Shown piece by piece: positions 32,284 through 42,756 of a stretch of 51,228 bases of DNA. Source of the DNA: Deltaproteobacteria bacterium. Its GTDB lineage: Bacteria > Desulfobacterota > GWC2-55-46. Position 1 is the stretch's first letter. Every line of letters begins with the position of its first letter. Both the position numbers and the translations under genes were made by a program. The stretch covers positions 1 to 51,228 of the forward strand of contig JACRET010000021.1 of NCBI GenBank assembly GCA_016218105.1, in the 5' to 3' direction. Under the pieces are notes generated by a model, which saw only the letters and a list, made by a program, of their open reading frames with translations, did no database searches and was not told the origin of the DNA.

Positions 32284-32775
32284 TCACGGCGTCGCGCACT
32301 CTGACGGGCTGCCTTTTATTTTCTCTACCGCGTGCACGAGCGCGGGCATCACTACCGCTAAATTCTCCCTGACCGCCCTCGGGCTTCCGGGGAGGTTAAT
32401 GATAAGCGATTCCTTCCTAATCCCGCATACAGCCCTTGATATCATGGCGTTGGGGGTCTTTTTAAGGCTCTCCGCCCTCATCGCCTCGGACATTCCGGGG
32501 AGTTCCCGCTCTATCACTTCCTTTGTGGCTTCAGGGGTCACATCACGCGGGGTCACGCCCGTGCCGCCGGTTGTGAGTATCAGGTCGAGCTTTCTTACAT
32601 CAGCGTATTCGATAAGCTTCGCTTTTATTACGGAGACCTCGTCAGGTATCACCTCATAGGCCTTTACCTCCGAGGGAAGCTCCTTTATCATGCGCTCGAT
32701 CTCCCTGCCGCTTAAATCCTCCCTCTCCCCCTTCGAGCCCTTGTCACTCATTGTAAGTATGCCTACTGTTATCAT
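32284..32775 (-). CDS. mog: MogA/MoaB-family molybdopterin adenylyltransferase
   Basis: 163 residues covering the MoCF-binding fold, with ILTMSDKGSKGEREDLSG, the TTGGTGVTPRDVTPEAT loop that binds molybdopterin and INLPGSPRAVRENL. The enzyme adenylylates molybdopterin before metal insertion. The short length and DLSG start fit the MogA/MoaB group; which of the two cannot be separated safely. It is the last gene of a moaD-moaE-mog set, 9 nt after moaE, and a terminator follows. Confidence 0.9.
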   Translation of the reverse strand: MITVGILTMSDKGSKGEREDLSGREIERMIKELPSEVKAYEVIPDEVSVIKAKLIEYADVRKLDLILTTGGTGVTPRDVTPEATKEVIERELPGMSEAMRAESLKKTPNAMISRAVCGIRKESLIINLPGSPRAVRENLAVVMPALVHAVEKIKGSPSECATP

Positions 32776-32784
32776 GCCCCTCGC

Positions 32785-33213
32785 TTATGGTGTCTCGGAG
32801 ACCCAGACGTCACCGCCCTGGGTGGTCTCGCTTTTCCAGATAGGTGTAGTGCGCTTAAGTTCCGTTATCGCCCATTCGCATGCCATGAACGCGTCATTAC
32901 GGTGGGCTGAGGCCGCCACGATCAGGACGATGTCTTCGCCGATGTCGATCTTCCCTGTCCTGTGGATTATCGACATCTCGATTATGTCGAAGTTCTCCAG
33001 CGCCCTTTCACGGATGTCTTTAAGCTTCTTCTCGGCCATGCCGGGGTAATGCTCAAAATCAAGGCCGGTTATGACCTCTCCCTTGGAGAAGTCCCGTGCC
33101 GCGCCAAGAAACACGACGACGCCGCCTATTCCTTTGGAAACGGCCTTGACCCTCTCGACCTCGTCGGAGATAGAGAAGTTCTCTCTCTGTATCCTTACAA
33201 GCCCCTCTTTCAT
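32785..33213 (-). CDS. moaE: Molybdopterin synthase large subunit MoaE
   Basis: 142 residues of normal length. Motifs GVVVFLGAARDFSKG, LDFEHYPGMAEKKL, IIHRTGKIDIGEDIV and the C-terminal TPIWKSE (catalytic lysine) are present. MoaE, with two MoaD subunits, converts precursor Z (cyclic pyranopterin monophosphate) into molybdopterin. The next gene upstream is moaD at 11 nt. An AGGGA lies shortly before the ATG. Confidence 0.95.
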   Translation of the reverse strand: MKEGLVRIQRENFSISDEVERVKAVSKGIGGVVVFLGAARDFSKGEVITGLDFEHYPGMAEKKLKDIRERALENFDIIEMSIIHRTGKIDIGEDIVLIVAASAHRNDAFMACEWAITELKRTTPIWKSETTQGGDVWVSETP

Positions 33214-33224
33214 CTGGTCCCTTT

Positions 33225-33473
33225 TTAGCCCCCTGAGAAAGGCGGGAGAAAGCCTACCTCGTCACCGTCTTTTATCAGGGCGTCTTTTGCGGCGAATTCC
33301 TGGTTGATCGAAATAAGCAGGGAGCGGCTGTCGAGCACTCCAGCCAACGCCGGAAAGTCTTTCTTTAAAAGCTCTTTAAGCTCGGCTACCGTAATAGGCG
33401 CTTCTATTTTATACTCCCGGGCCTCTGTTTTTGCAAGGCCTTTGAGCATGGCGAAAAATCTTACTGTTATCAT
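33225..33473 (-). CDS. moaD: Molybdopterin synthase sulfur carrier MoaD
   Basis: 82 residues, beta-grasp fold. It starts MITVRFFAMLKGLAK, has the DGDEVGFLPPFSGG end, and the terminal Gly-Gly that is thiocarboxylated is intact. It supplies sulfur to MoaE. It begins the molybdopterin gene set, 30 nt after the GAF-domain signalling gene, so it may be read through from the upstream operon. Confidence 0.95.
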   Translation of the reverse strand: MITVRFFAMLKGLAKTEAREYKIEAPITVAELKELLKKDFPALAGVLDSRSLLISINQEFAAKDALIKDGDEVGFLPPFSGG

Positions 33474-33503
33474 TTTTTTGGTTTTTTACGGGTGAGTTTT
33501 AAA

Positions 33504-35828
33504 CTAAAATTCCTGGTTATAGGTTTTGCCCAGGTCGAGTTTTATTCTCCTGGATGCTTTCGCGAAAAGCTCGGCGAACGAATCCCCTTCCTTCGGGAAC
33601 GCGGCATAGCCGTAAAGGATGTCCGCCTTGCCGTTCAAAAAAGCCTTATGGAAGGACTCATCGTTGGCTATTACCTCGGTTATACTGCCTATAAGCCTCA
33701 TTATCTTTTCATTCGTATCGAGGAAGAGGAACCCGAAGGTCTCCTCGTTCAGCCTTACTACGATATCAAAGCTTCTCGTCTTTTTCCTTATAATATTTAT
33801 AAGCCTGCTCTCGAATTCTGCCTTGCCGTCCCCGAAGGCGTCTTTAAGCCCGGCTATCCTTACGGTAGCGAGCACCATGCCCTTGTCGAACCTGCGCGCC
33901 CTGTTAAGCTCCTGCTCTATCCTCTGCTCAAAAAGCATCAGGGGCGACTGAGCCGATTCAAGCTTTATCTCGGCCTTAACCTCTTTTGGAGGTATTGTGA
34001 TTATGTTGGACAGCGCCTTCTCGGCATACACGGAAAACCTGGCGAGAGTGTCCGCGTCGGACTTTGAGAACCCGCAGGGATAAACCGTAGCCTCGCTCGT
34101 CTTGTTGAAGATAGTAAGCACGCCGATGACAGTATCATCGACCAATAAAGGCCTTGAGAGCACCGACCTTATATAAGGGCTGGCTTCTTCGGAAAATTCC
34201 CTCATAACGAGGTCTTTTTTGCGGAGCACCTCCATCACCGTCTCTTTTTCTATGGGGAGGAAATACTCGCGGATGCTCTGATCGTCGAGGCCGAATGTGG
34301 CCGCCGTCTGGAACCGTTTCCCGCCGTTCTGCTTTATACGAAGCAGCGAACCTTCCGCGCTTAATATGGCGGCAGGCGCGGTAGCGATAATGGTGACCAT
34401 CTTCCTTGGGTCTTTCATGGAGATCATCTCAAGGCCGGCTTCGTCTACGGCGAACATCTTCCTGGATTTGAGCTTCTCCTTTTCGGCCTGTTTGTGCTTG
34501 TATACGCTCTCGGCGATAAGCGTCCTGATGTCTTTAAGGAACGCCTCGTGGTACTTCGAAAGGCCCTGAGACGATATGACCTGCCCGTTAAGCGTGCCGA
34601 CAAGCACCACGTGCGTGATCATCGGAAGCGTGAGATAAACGCGTTTCGTGGCGCCCTCATCCGCCCTATCAACGAGGAATACATCCCTCATCGTTTCTAT
34701 AGAGGCGCCTTCCATGCCCTCGCCCGCGCGCAGGCTTAGGAGCCCCAGCCCTTTGCTGTCCTTTATCGACGAAGCGCTTAAAAAGAGCCTGTTGCGGTCC
34801 TCATCGAATATATAGATAAAGCAGGTCAACCCGGTGACTATGTCTACCAGCTTTTTTGCTACGGAATTAAGGCGCTTGTCCAGCGGCACCGATGATGACA
34901 TGATAGAGTCGATCTCTTTCCAGAAGTTGAACTTCGCCGCGTTTACGCGAAGCATCTCGTACTCATTAGACCTCTGGATGACCTCGGCCGCCAGCCCCGC
35001 CAGGCTTGTAAGGAACTGAAGGTCTTCATTCGTAAATACGTGAACCGACTCGCTTGAGCTTACGTTGATGACGCCGATCACCTCACCGTTTACGATGAGT
35101 GGTACCGACATCGCGCTCTTCACGTCGCTTCTTTCCATCGGACGGGCGAATTCGCCGCCCCTGGCCTTGCCCGATATAAGGAGGGGCTTGCCTTCCCTGG
35201 CGACCTTGCCGGAGATGCCCTCGCCAAGAGGAACCCTGATCTTTCTTATGACCTCCTCATCCATGCCCTTGGCTATCTCGACTCTGAGCATCCTCTCTTC
35301 GGGCGAAATAAGCATTATCGAGCCGCGCTCGGCCAAGGTGGATTCTGTAGCGAGTTTCAATATGACTGAAAGGAGTTCTTTGCGGTCTATGGTAAGGCGT
35401 ACCGCGTCTACTATTTCGCGGAGCGATGTAAGAAGGGCCGTCTGTTCGTTAATCCTGTCGCCTGTGCCGTTCTCCGGCGTGGACGCCTTTACTCCCCAGA
35501 TAAGGCGCGTGCTTAAAGGCCCGAGCTTTTCGATATCGCGGAACTCAGGGCCTTCGAGAAATTTTTCGGTCGCATGGTCCTGGAGCGCGTTTACGATCAC
35601 ATCAAGGTCGGGTGCCCTCTTTAACTCGTTCAAATCGGTCGTTATTTTGACGTCTAACTTCTTGCCAAGTCTGTAGCCAAGCTCATTGAGCTTAAAGAGC
35701 ATGGCGTCCCTGTTAGAGTCGGCTATAAGGCAGAGCTTGCTCTTTTTATCGGCAATCAAATAAGGCAGCAGCTTCAGCCCTTCCTTGTTCGCGCCGATTA
35801 TCGCTATGTTTTTTATACCATTCGGCAT
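33504..35828 (-). CDS. Rossmann-GAF-GAF-GAF-degenerate GGDEF signalling protein
   Basis: 774 residues. Residues 1-115 look like a nucleotide-binding Rossmann domain (NIAIIGANKEGLKLLPYL, then DLDVIVNALQDHATE). GAF domains follow at about 150-285, 312-440 and 465-605; the first has the clearest motifs (ISGKVAREGKPLLI, SAMSVPLIVNGEVIGVINV). Residues 630-765 have the length and helix pattern of a GGDEF cyclase, but RLNEETFGFLFL occupies the place of GGDEF, so cyclase activity is unlikely. No membrane helix is seen; it should be a cytoplasmic sensor. It follows the DUF4388 gene by 61 nt. The signal and output are unknown. Confidence 0.78.
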   Translation of the reverse strand: MPNGIKNIAIIGANKEGLKLLPYLIADKKSKLCLIADSNRDAMLFKLNELGYRLGKKLDVKITTDLNELKRAPDLDVIVNALQDHATEKFLEGPEFRDIEKLGPLSTRLIWGVKASTPENGTGDRINEQTALLTSLREIVDAVRLTIDRKELLSVILKLATESTLAERGSIMLISPEERMLRVEIAKGMDEEVIRKIRVPLGEGISGKVAREGKPLLISGKARGGEFARPMERSDVKSAMSVPLIVNGEVIGVINVSSSESVHVFTNEDLQFLTSLAGLAAEVIQRSNEYEMLRVNAAKFNFWKEIDSIMSSSVPLDKRLNSVAKKLVDIVTGLTCFIYIFDEDRNRLFLSASSIKDSKGLGLLSLRAGEGMEGASIETMRDVFLVDRADEGATKRVYLTLPMITHVVLVGTLNGQVISSQGLSKYHEAFLKDIRTLIAESVYKHKQAEKEKLKSRKMFAVDEAGLEMISMKDPRKMVTIIATAPAAILSAEGSLLRIKQNGGKRFQTAATFGLDDQSIREYFLPIEKETVMEVLRKKDLVMREFSEEASPYIRSVLSRPLLVDDTVIGVLTIFNKTSEATVYPCGFSKSDADTLARFSVYAEKALSNIITIPPKEVKAEIKLESAQSPLMLFEQRIEQELNRARRFDKGMVLATVRIAGLKDAFGDGKAEFESRLINIIRKKTRSFDIVVRLNEETFGFLFLDTNEKIMRLIGSITEVIANDESFHKAFLNGKADILYGYAAFPKEGDSFAELFAKASRRIKLDLGKTYNQEF

Positions 35829-35889
35829 CCGGGACCCGTCCTTGGATATTCTCTATTATGCCCTTTACCAAAACAGCATTAGAAACTTT

Positions 35890-36300
35890 TTATATCTTCT
35901 CCAGTATGCCCAGCTCCAGGAGCCTGTTGATAAGCCTGATCGACTCCATATCGCCGACATAACCGCCGCTAGTCTCGCCTTCCTTGCCCCTCGACTCGTC
36001 AAGTCTTCTAAGCCCTTCGAGTATAAGCCCTTCGGGAGAGCCGGTTATGGTGCGCTCAGGCGAGGCTGTGTCAGGCTCCACCTCGAACTCCCCGTCCTTC
36101 CACGAAAGGAGCATGTAGAAGGCCTCTGTGCCGGTAAATTCCCTGTAAGCGGCGTGTACTATGTTTCCGTCCTTGATATAGACACGGCCATAGCCCATCT
36201 CTGAGCCGAGGTGTATCGCGGCGGTCTTGCGCTCAGCATTGAATATCTGGATTATGTCCACAAGGCCCATATCCTTGAGTCTGCCTTTTACGCCGCCCAT
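35890..36300 (-). CDS. DUF4388 (PATAN-type) regulatory protein
   Basis: 136 residues. The N-terminal 90 residues match DUF4388: GRLKDMGLVDIIQIFNAERKT, GRVYIKDGNIVHAAYR, GTEAFYMLLSWKDGEFEVEP. This domain, first described in cyanobacterial PatA-like regulators, probably mediates protein interaction and is common with GAF and receiver proteins in deltaproteobacteria. The C-terminal tail IRLINRLLELGILEKI is a second short helical region. It directly precedes the GAF protein, its likely partner. Confidence 0.82.
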   Translation of the reverse strand: MGGVKGRLKDMGLVDIIQIFNAERKTAAIHLGSEMGYGRVYIKDGNIVHAAYREFTGTEAFYMLLSWKDGEFEVEPDTASPERTITGSPEGLILEGLRRLDESRGKEGETSGGYVGDMESIRLINRLLELGILEKI

Positions 36301-36398
36301 CTTCCGCCTCCGAACAAAAACGTAAGCTGAATCAACAATATCTTACACCAAAACGGTTTTTTTAGCCAGCCTGAGATAAATACAGGAAGGAAGACCGC

Positions 36399-37655
36399 CT
36401 ATTCCCTTATCTGGCCATCCCCGTAGATTATGAACTTTTGAGTAGTAAGCTCCTCCAAGCCCATCGGGCCGAAGGCGTGTATCTTTGTGGTCGATATTCC
36501 GATCTCAGCCCCAAGGCCCAATTGGAACCCGTCGGAGAATCTTGTGGAGGCGTTCACAAGCACTGTAGATGAATTCACCTCTTTCAAGAACCTCTGCGAG
36601 TTTTTATAATCCTTTGTCACTATGGACTCTGTGTGAAGGGAGCCGTAGCGCGCTATGTGGTCTATCGCCTCATCTATACTCTCAACGACCTTGACCGAAA
36701 GGATGAGGTCCAGATATTCAGCCCCCCAATCCTCTTCGGCTGCTTCCTTGATTCCTTTAAGGATTTTTACTGTTTTATTACATCCCCGGAGCTCAACCCC
36801 GGCTTCGCGATACTTTTTTTCCATCCCCGGGAGGAATTCCTGGGCTATCTTACTGTGCACAAGAAGCGTTTCCATGGAATTACAGACACCAGGCCTCTGC
36901 ACCTTGGCGTTGAAGGCGATGCGCTCCGCCATCTCCACGTCAGCGAACTCGTCCACGAACACATGGCAAACGCCCTTGTAGTGTTTTATCACCGGGATCT
37001 TCGAGTTTTCGACTACGAACCTTATGAGCCCCTCGCCCCCCCTCGGTATTATGAGGTCTATGTAATCCTCAAGCTTCAGCATCTCAAGCACAGCCTCGCG
37101 GTCTACCGTAGGCATCACCTGTATCGCCTTTGCAGGCGCTCCGGCCTTTTCGCAGGCCCTGTTTAAAACCTTTGCTATGGCGGTATTGGAGTTTATGGCC
37201 TCGCTCCCGCCCCTTAGAATCACCGCGTTGCCCGACTTAAGGCATAGCCCCGCCGCGTCAGCCGTGACATTAGGCCTCGATTCGTAGATTATCCCGATGA
37301 CGCCGATGGGTATGCGCATCTTCCCGACCGTCAGGCCGTTAGGACGCCTCCACATCTTTGTTACCTCGCCGACCGGGTCGGGTAGGGCGGCGACTTCTTT
37401 AAGGCCCTCCGCCATTGCGGAGATGGCTTTGTCGGTCAGGGTGAGCCTCTCGATCATCGCCTTCGCAATCCCCTTACCGCCCGCGGCCTCGATATCCGAC
37501 CTGTTTGCATCCTTCAGGAAGCCTGCCTCATTTATAAGCCCCTCGGCCATAAGTGCAAGGGCCTTGTTCTTTGCGGCGGAATCGAGCCTTGCCAACCCTA
37601 GCGAGGCCGCCCTCGCGTCCCTGGCTATAGAGAGAACATCGTCTTTAACTGACAT
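36399..37655 (-). CDS. proA: Gamma-glutamyl phosphate reductase ProA
   Basis: 418 residues, standard length. Visible are the NADP site region [27 protein letters not shown] split over family blocks, [12 protein letters not shown], the catalytic cysteine in [13 protein letters not shown] and the C-terminal [15 protein letters not shown]. It reduces gamma-glutamyl phosphate to glutamate semialdehyde, step two of proline synthesis. It follows proB by 51 nt. The window therefore carries both proline synthesis and proline oxidation. Confidence 0.97.
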   Translation of the reverse strand: MSVKDDVLSIARDARAASLGLARLDSAAKNKALALMAEGLINEAGFLKDANRSDIEAAGGKGIAKAMIERLTLTDKAISAMAEGLKEVAALPDPVGEVTKMWRRPNGLTVGKMRIPIGVIGIIYESRPNVTADAAGLCLKSGNAVILRGGSEAINSNTAIAKVLNRACEKAGAPAKAIQVMPTVDREAVLEMLKLEDYIDLIIPRGGEGLIRFVVENSKIPVIKHYKGVCHVFVDEFADVEMAERIAFNAKVQRPGVCNSMETLLVHSKIAQEFLPGMEKKYREAGVELRGCNKTVKILKGIKEAAEEDWGAEYLDLILSVKVVESIDEAIDHIARYGSLHTESIVTKDYKNSQRFLKEVNSSTVLVNASTRFSDGFQLGLGAEIGISTTKIHAFGPMGLEELTTQKFIIYGDGQIRE

Positions 37656-37706
37656 TAAACAAACTCCTTCAAGGAAATAAGCAAACCACTTTAACTTCTT
37701 AACTTT

Positions 37707-38834
37707 TTACATTACTACGAGGTTGTCTCTGTGGATCACCTCATCGTATGCCTTATAGCCAAGCGCCTTATCGAGTTCAGCGGACTTAAGCCCCTTAATC
37801 TTCTGGATCTCAAGAGAGCTGTAGTTCGCCACCCCTCTGGCAAATTCAACGCCTTTAAGGTCTACGCAGTGGATCACCTCGCCCGCGTCGAATGAGCCGT
37901 CTACATCCTTTACGCCTGATGGGAGCAGGCTCTTGCCTCTTTTCAGGAGCGCCTCTTTAGCGCCTTCGTCCACAAAGACCCTGCCAGACGGCCGGGTTGA
38001 AAAGGCGATCCAGTGCTTGCGGCTCGTTAGCTTGTCCTCTTTGGGGAGGAATAACGTTCCCACATCCTCGCCGCTTAAAACCCTGGTCAGTATGCCTGCC
38101 GTGTTTCCGTTGGCTATGACGGTGGCGGTGCCGTAGTGGGCTGCCTTTCTCGCCGCCTCGCACTTGGACCTTATACCGCCCGTGCCGAAGCTGTTCGTCT
38201 CCCCTGTAAGGGATTCAAGCCCTAAGCTATCAACATCTTCCACGATGGGGATTTTTTTGGCGGCCGGGTCTTTTTTGGGGTCTTTATCGTAGAGTCCGTC
38301 TATGTCGGAAAGGATTATCAAGAGGTCGGCTTCCATGAGGTTGGTCGTCAGGGCAGACAGCTCGTCGTTGTCGCCGAACTTTATCTCCTCAACGGCTACG
38401 GTGTCGTTCTCGTTTATTACAGGGACGATTCCGAGCCTTAGAAGCGTAAGGAGCGTGTTCCTCGCGTTAAGAAACCTGTTTCTATTGCCGAGGTCGTCAT
38501 GGGTTAGGAGCACCTGCGCGACTTTTTCACCGCTTTTTGTGAAAGCGGCGTCGTAAGACGCCATTAGGCTCCCCTGCCCTACAGCGGCAACGGCCTGCCT
38601 CTCAGGGATCGTTACGGGGCGCTCCTTGAGACCTAGCTTTTTAATGCCCAAAGCGATAGCGCCCGAGCTTACGATGGCGCACTCCCTGCCGGTTGCCCTG
38701 AGTTCGTGTATCTCGGAGGAAAGGCGCGTAAAGATATCCGCCCCGTCCACGGCGGCGCCCGCGACAACGGCCGACCCGACCTTTACCACGACCCTCTTTG
38801 CCTTTTTAACGATCTTTTTTCTTAGGTCCTTCAT
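37707..38834 (-). CDS. proB: Glutamate 5-kinase ProB
   Basis: 375 residues: amino-acid-kinase domain (VVVKVGSAVVAG, IVSSGAIALGIKKLG, VINENDTVAVEEIKFGDNDELSA as consecutive family blocks) and a C-terminal PUA domain (about 285-375). It phosphorylates glutamate, the feedback-controlled first step of proline synthesis. The ATG lies 2 nt after the obgE stop, within TAGGAATG, so translation is probably coupled. Confidence 0.97.
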   Translation of the reverse strand: MKDLRKKIVKKAKRVVVKVGSAVVAGAAVDGADIFTRLSSEIHELRATGRECAIVSSGAIALGIKKLGLKERPVTIPERQAVAAVGQGSLMASYDAAFTKSGEKVAQVLLTHDDLGNRNRFLNARNTLLTLLRLGIVPVINENDTVAVEEIKFGDNDELSALTTNLMEADLLIILSDIDGLYDKDPKKDPAAKKIPIVEDVDSLGLESLTGETNSFGTGGIRSKCEAARKAAHYGTATVIANGNTAGILTRVLSGEDVGTLFLPKEDKLTSRKHWIAFSTRPSGRVFVDEGAKEALLKRGKSLLPSGVKDVDGSFDAGEVIHCVDLKGVEFARGVANYSSLEIQKIKGLKSAELDKALGYKAYDEVIHRDNLVVM

Positions 38835-38836
38835 TC

Positions 38837-39937
<1,101 letters not shown>

Positions 39938-39953
39938 CTATTTTATCTTTTTT

Positions 39954-40205
39954 TTACTGGGGAAGGATGTTAACGAACTTTTTCTCGCCCCTGTCCTCAA
40001 ATTTTACCACTCCGGCTATCTTGGCGAAAAGGGTAAAATCCTTGCCCTGACCTACGTTTATGCCGGGCCAGAACCTTGAGCCTACCTGCCTGACTATAAT
40101 GGAGCCAGCCGTTACGACCTGGCCTGAAAACCTCTTTACGCCGCGCCTCTGACCGTTGCTGTCACGGCCGTTTCTCGAACTTCCGCCTGCCTTTTTATGT
40201 GCCAC
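39954..40205 (-). CDS. rpmA: 50S ribosomal protein bL27
   Basis: 83 residues, full length. It begins directly with [18 protein letters not shown], so it has no cleavable N-terminal extension as in Firmicutes. [19 protein letters not shown] and the [12 protein letters not shown] end are typical. Its N-terminus reaches the peptidyl-transferase centre. It lies 39 nt after rplU. Confidence 0.98.
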   Translation of the reverse strand: MAHKKAGGSSRNGRDSNGQRRGVKRFSGQVVTAGSIIVRQVGSRFWPGINVGQGKDFTLFAKIAGVVKFEDRGEKKFVNILPQ

Positions 40206-40244
40206 CGAAAAACCCTCCTCTTTAACCTGTAAAATTAGAAAGGC

Positions 40245-40556
40245 TTACGCCTTTATTTCCTGAATCTTTATGGATGTGAAGAGCTGCCTGTGCCCCTGTT
40301 TCTTATCGAAACCCTTCCTTCTCTTCTTTTTGTAAACGATCAATTTTTTGGCCTTGCCCTGTCCGACTATCTCGGCCAGAACCTTCGCGCCGCCGACTGT
40401 AGGGGTGCCGATCTGTATGGATTCACCCTCGCCTACCGCAAGGACCTCAGATAACTCAAGGCTTGTGCCTGCCTCGCCTTCGAGCTTTTCAACATTAAGG
40501 ACATCGCCTTCAGATACCCTGTACTGCTTACCGCCTGTCTTTATTACCGCGAACAT
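40245..40556 (-). CDS. rplU: 50S ribosomal protein bL21
   Basis: 103 residues, standard. The family start MFAVIKTGGKQYRVSEGD and the RNA-binding VYKKKRRKGFDKKQGHRQ block are present. It is the first gene of the minus-strand cluster, with a consensus promoter and GGAGG about 10 nt ahead of the ATG. Confidence 0.98.
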   Translation of the reverse strand: MFAVIKTGGKQYRVSEGDVLNVEKLEGEAGTSLELSEVLAVGEGESIQIGTPTVGGAKVLAEIVGQGKAKKLIVYKKKRRKGFDKKQGHRQLFTSIKIQEIKA

Positions 40557-40590
40557 CTCTATTAGTCCTCCGGAGTGTATTGAATGTTAA

Positions 40591-40619
40591 ATATTAACGA
40601 TTTTACAATGTGTTGTCAA
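40591..40619 (-). promoter_or_regulatory. Sigma-70 promoter of rplU operon
   Basis: The minus strand has TTGACA (complement of 40614-40619), a 17-nt spacer and TAATAT (complement of 40591-40596), 34 nt before the rplU start. Confidence 0.75.
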
Positions 40620-40683
40620 GTTTTTTATACTTTTCAGGCGGCCGCCTTGCAATAAAGGTGAAAATCGGTAAAAATCAAAGGGT

Positions 40684-41868
40684 ATGGAAGATAAAAAATT
40701 CGTACTCGGACTCAGCAGAAATGTTTTCTTTACAGGGCTTGTAAGCCTTTTCATGGACATCTCGTCCGAGATGGTCTATCCGCTGATACCTCTTTTCCTG
40801 ACAGGGGTCTTGGGTGCCACAAAGACCACCGTAGGCATAATAGAGGGCATAGCGGAGGCTACCGCCTCGATATTAAAGGTCTTTTCTGGATGGCTTTCAG
40901 ACAAGCTCGGAAAAAGAAAGCTCCTGATGACCGCCGGGTACGGAATATCCGCGGCAAGCAGGCCCTTGATAGCCGCGTCCGGGACCTGGTTTGAGGTCTT
41001 GACGGCGCGGTTCATCGACCGCTTCGGCAAAGGTGTCAGGACAGCCCCCAGGGACGCCATTATAGCTGATTCCACCCAGAAAGAGAAGCTCGGGCTTGCG
41101 TACGGGTTTCACCGCTCGATGGATACGGTCGGCGCCGTAATAGGCCCGGTGCTTGCCTTTATGATACTCTTCCTGTCAACCAACAACCTGCGGCTTGTGT
41201 TTTACGCCTCGACCATACCCGCCGTTATAGCCGTTGCCCTCATATTGATCTTTATTACCGAAAAAAAGCGCGCTAAAGGCGAGGCCGTACCGCCGAAACT
41301 GTCCATCTCATCCTTTAACGGCCCGTTCAGGCGTTACCTCGTGGTAATCGCCATCTTCTCGCTAGGCAACTTCGCCGACGCATTTCTCGTTCTGCAGGCC
41401 GAAAACCTGGGCGTAACCAGGGAGTTGATACCGGTCGTATATGTGGCGTTCAACATCGTCTACGCCTTATCCTCCGCGCCGATGGGGGCTCTTGCCGATA
41501 AGATAGGCCTTAAAAACATGATCCTCGCGAGCTTCTTACTCTACTCGCTCATATACCTGGGGGTCGGTTTCGCGGCGTCGCCCGTTCACATATGGATACT
41601 CTTTCCGCTTTATGGGATTTACAAAGGCATGTCCGAAGGGACCCAGAAGGCGTATCTCGCCGCGATAGCCCCGATGGAGCAAAAGGCGACCGCCTTCGGG
41701 ATATACCATACAGTAAGCGGGGTGATGCTCCTTCCGGCGAGCATAATCGCCGGGTATCTATGGGACAACGCAGGGCCGGGGAGCACTTTTCTGTACGGCA
41801 GCGCGATGTCAGCGGCGGCCGCCGCTTTATTCGCGTTTACCGGAAAATCCGACAGACATATCAGATGA
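40684..41868 (+). CDS. MFS transporter
   Basis: 394 residues and about 12 membrane helices. The loop between helices 2 and 3 carries the MFS motif GWLSDKLGKRKLLM, and helix 4 region has RFIDRFGKGVRTAPRDAIIAD, which is typical of a bacterial subfamily with no characterised substrate. The second half repeats the motif as GALADKIGLKN. It is divergent from rplU and convergent with the DUF3108 gene. Its TGA stop and the opposing gene's stop touch (TGATCA), leaving no spacer. The substrate cannot be predicted. Confidence 0.9.
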   Translation: MEDKKFVLGLSRNVFFTGLVSLFMDISSEMVYPLIPLFLTGVLGATKTTVGIIEGIAEATASILKVFSGWLSDKLGKRKLLMTAGYGISAASRPLIAASGTWFEVLTARFIDRFGKGVRTAPRDAIIADSTQKEKLGLAYGFHRSMDTVGAVIGPVLAFMILFLSTNNLRLVFYASTIPAVIAVALILIFITEKKRAKGEAVPPKLSISSFNGPFRRYLVVIAIFSLGNFADAFLVLQAENLGVTRELIPVVYVAFNIVYALSSAPMGALADKIGLKNMILASFLLYSLIYLGVGFAASPVHIWILFPLYGIYKGMSEGTQKAYLAAIAPMEQKATAFGIYHTVSGVMLLPASIIAGYLWDNAGPGSTFLYGSAMSAAAAALFAFTGKSDRHIR

Positions 41869-42756
41869 TCACTTGGCTGTTACGGGGAGGAAGGCCCTTC
41901 TCTTCTCAGTGAGCGACCCTGACTGGGTAAGCTTGCCCCTTACATCCCCGAAAAACAGCAGCTCCTTTGCCACCGCCTCGATGGGGAGCATGTCACTGTT
42001 AAAGAATATGTCTATCTCGCCTGTTTGCGAGCCGAAGAGCTCCTTGTCGATGCGAGCGTGGGCCAGAAACTCGCCTTTGGACTTGCCCCTCAGCTCCTTT
42101 TCCTTCTTCGAGGCGATATTCAAGTATATCTTTGGAATGTGCCCGCCTTTTGGGAATGAATATATCGTGTACTCCCGCCCCTCTTCCAGAGGCCCGTAAA
42201 CGCCGTAACGGAAGTTATAGAAAGCCGCCAGTGGGTCGTCGAAGTACTTGCCGCGGGGAAGCTCAATCGTCTCGTTCTTCTCGATATTGCCGTCTTTTTT
42301 GCTTACCTGCGACATGACCATCTTGTCATAATCCAATACCGTCAGGGAGTGCCTTGTCTGGCGGCCTATCCTGATAGTCTTTTCAAAACTTAACGTCACA
42401 AATCTTTTACCCTTCTCCGAAAGCTTAAGCCGTGAGACATATTCATCTTCCCTGTGCTTTACGATCCTGTCTACAACGCCGGTCGTGTACGCCTTCAGGG
42501 TAGCGATATACTCCCCGTTCTCCCCCTGCCTGATGCTGACCTTTCCTATCGCGACCTCGTCAAAGAACCAGAATCCGATCTCGTAAACGAGTTCCTCGTT
42601 CAGAAATTCATCGGCTATCGAACGCTCCTTCTGGAGGGCCGCGGCGTGTACGGGTCCATTTGCCAGACATATCGGGGCAAGCGATATCCGGGCAAGGATG
42701 AGCGCCGCGAAGAGGAAAAAAATAAAATATTTTTTGTTATAATGCATAAAATTCAT
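41869..42756 (-). CDS. DUF3108 family secreted protein
   Basis: 295 residues. An N-terminal hydrophobic segment (YFIFFLFAALILARISLAPI) acts as a signal. The body matches DUF3108: LVYEIGFWFFDEVAIGKVSI, the DPLAAFYNFRYGVYGPLEEG block and a C-terminal DIFFNSDMLPIEAVAKELLFFGDVRGKL (blocks quoted separately). The family is periplasmic and mostly beta, related to LolA/LolB-like folds; its function is not known. The start has no clear ribosome site, and an in-frame ATG three codons on is equally possible. Nothing in the context narrows the role. Confidence 0.82.
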   Translation of the reverse strand: MNFMHYNKKYFIFFLFAALILARISLAPICLANGPVHAAALQKERSIADEFLNEELVYEIGFWFFDEVAIGKVSIRQGENGEYIATLKAYTTGVVDRIVKHREDEYVSRLKLSEKGKRFVTLSFEKTIRIGRQTRHSLTVLDYDKMVMSQVSKKDGNIEKNETIELPRGKYFDDPLAAFYNFRYGVYGPLEEGREYTIYSFPKGGHIPKIYLNIASKKEKELRGKSKGEFLAHARIDKELFGSQTGEIDIFFNSDMLPIEAVAKELLFFGDVRGKLTQSGSLTEKRRAFLPVTAK

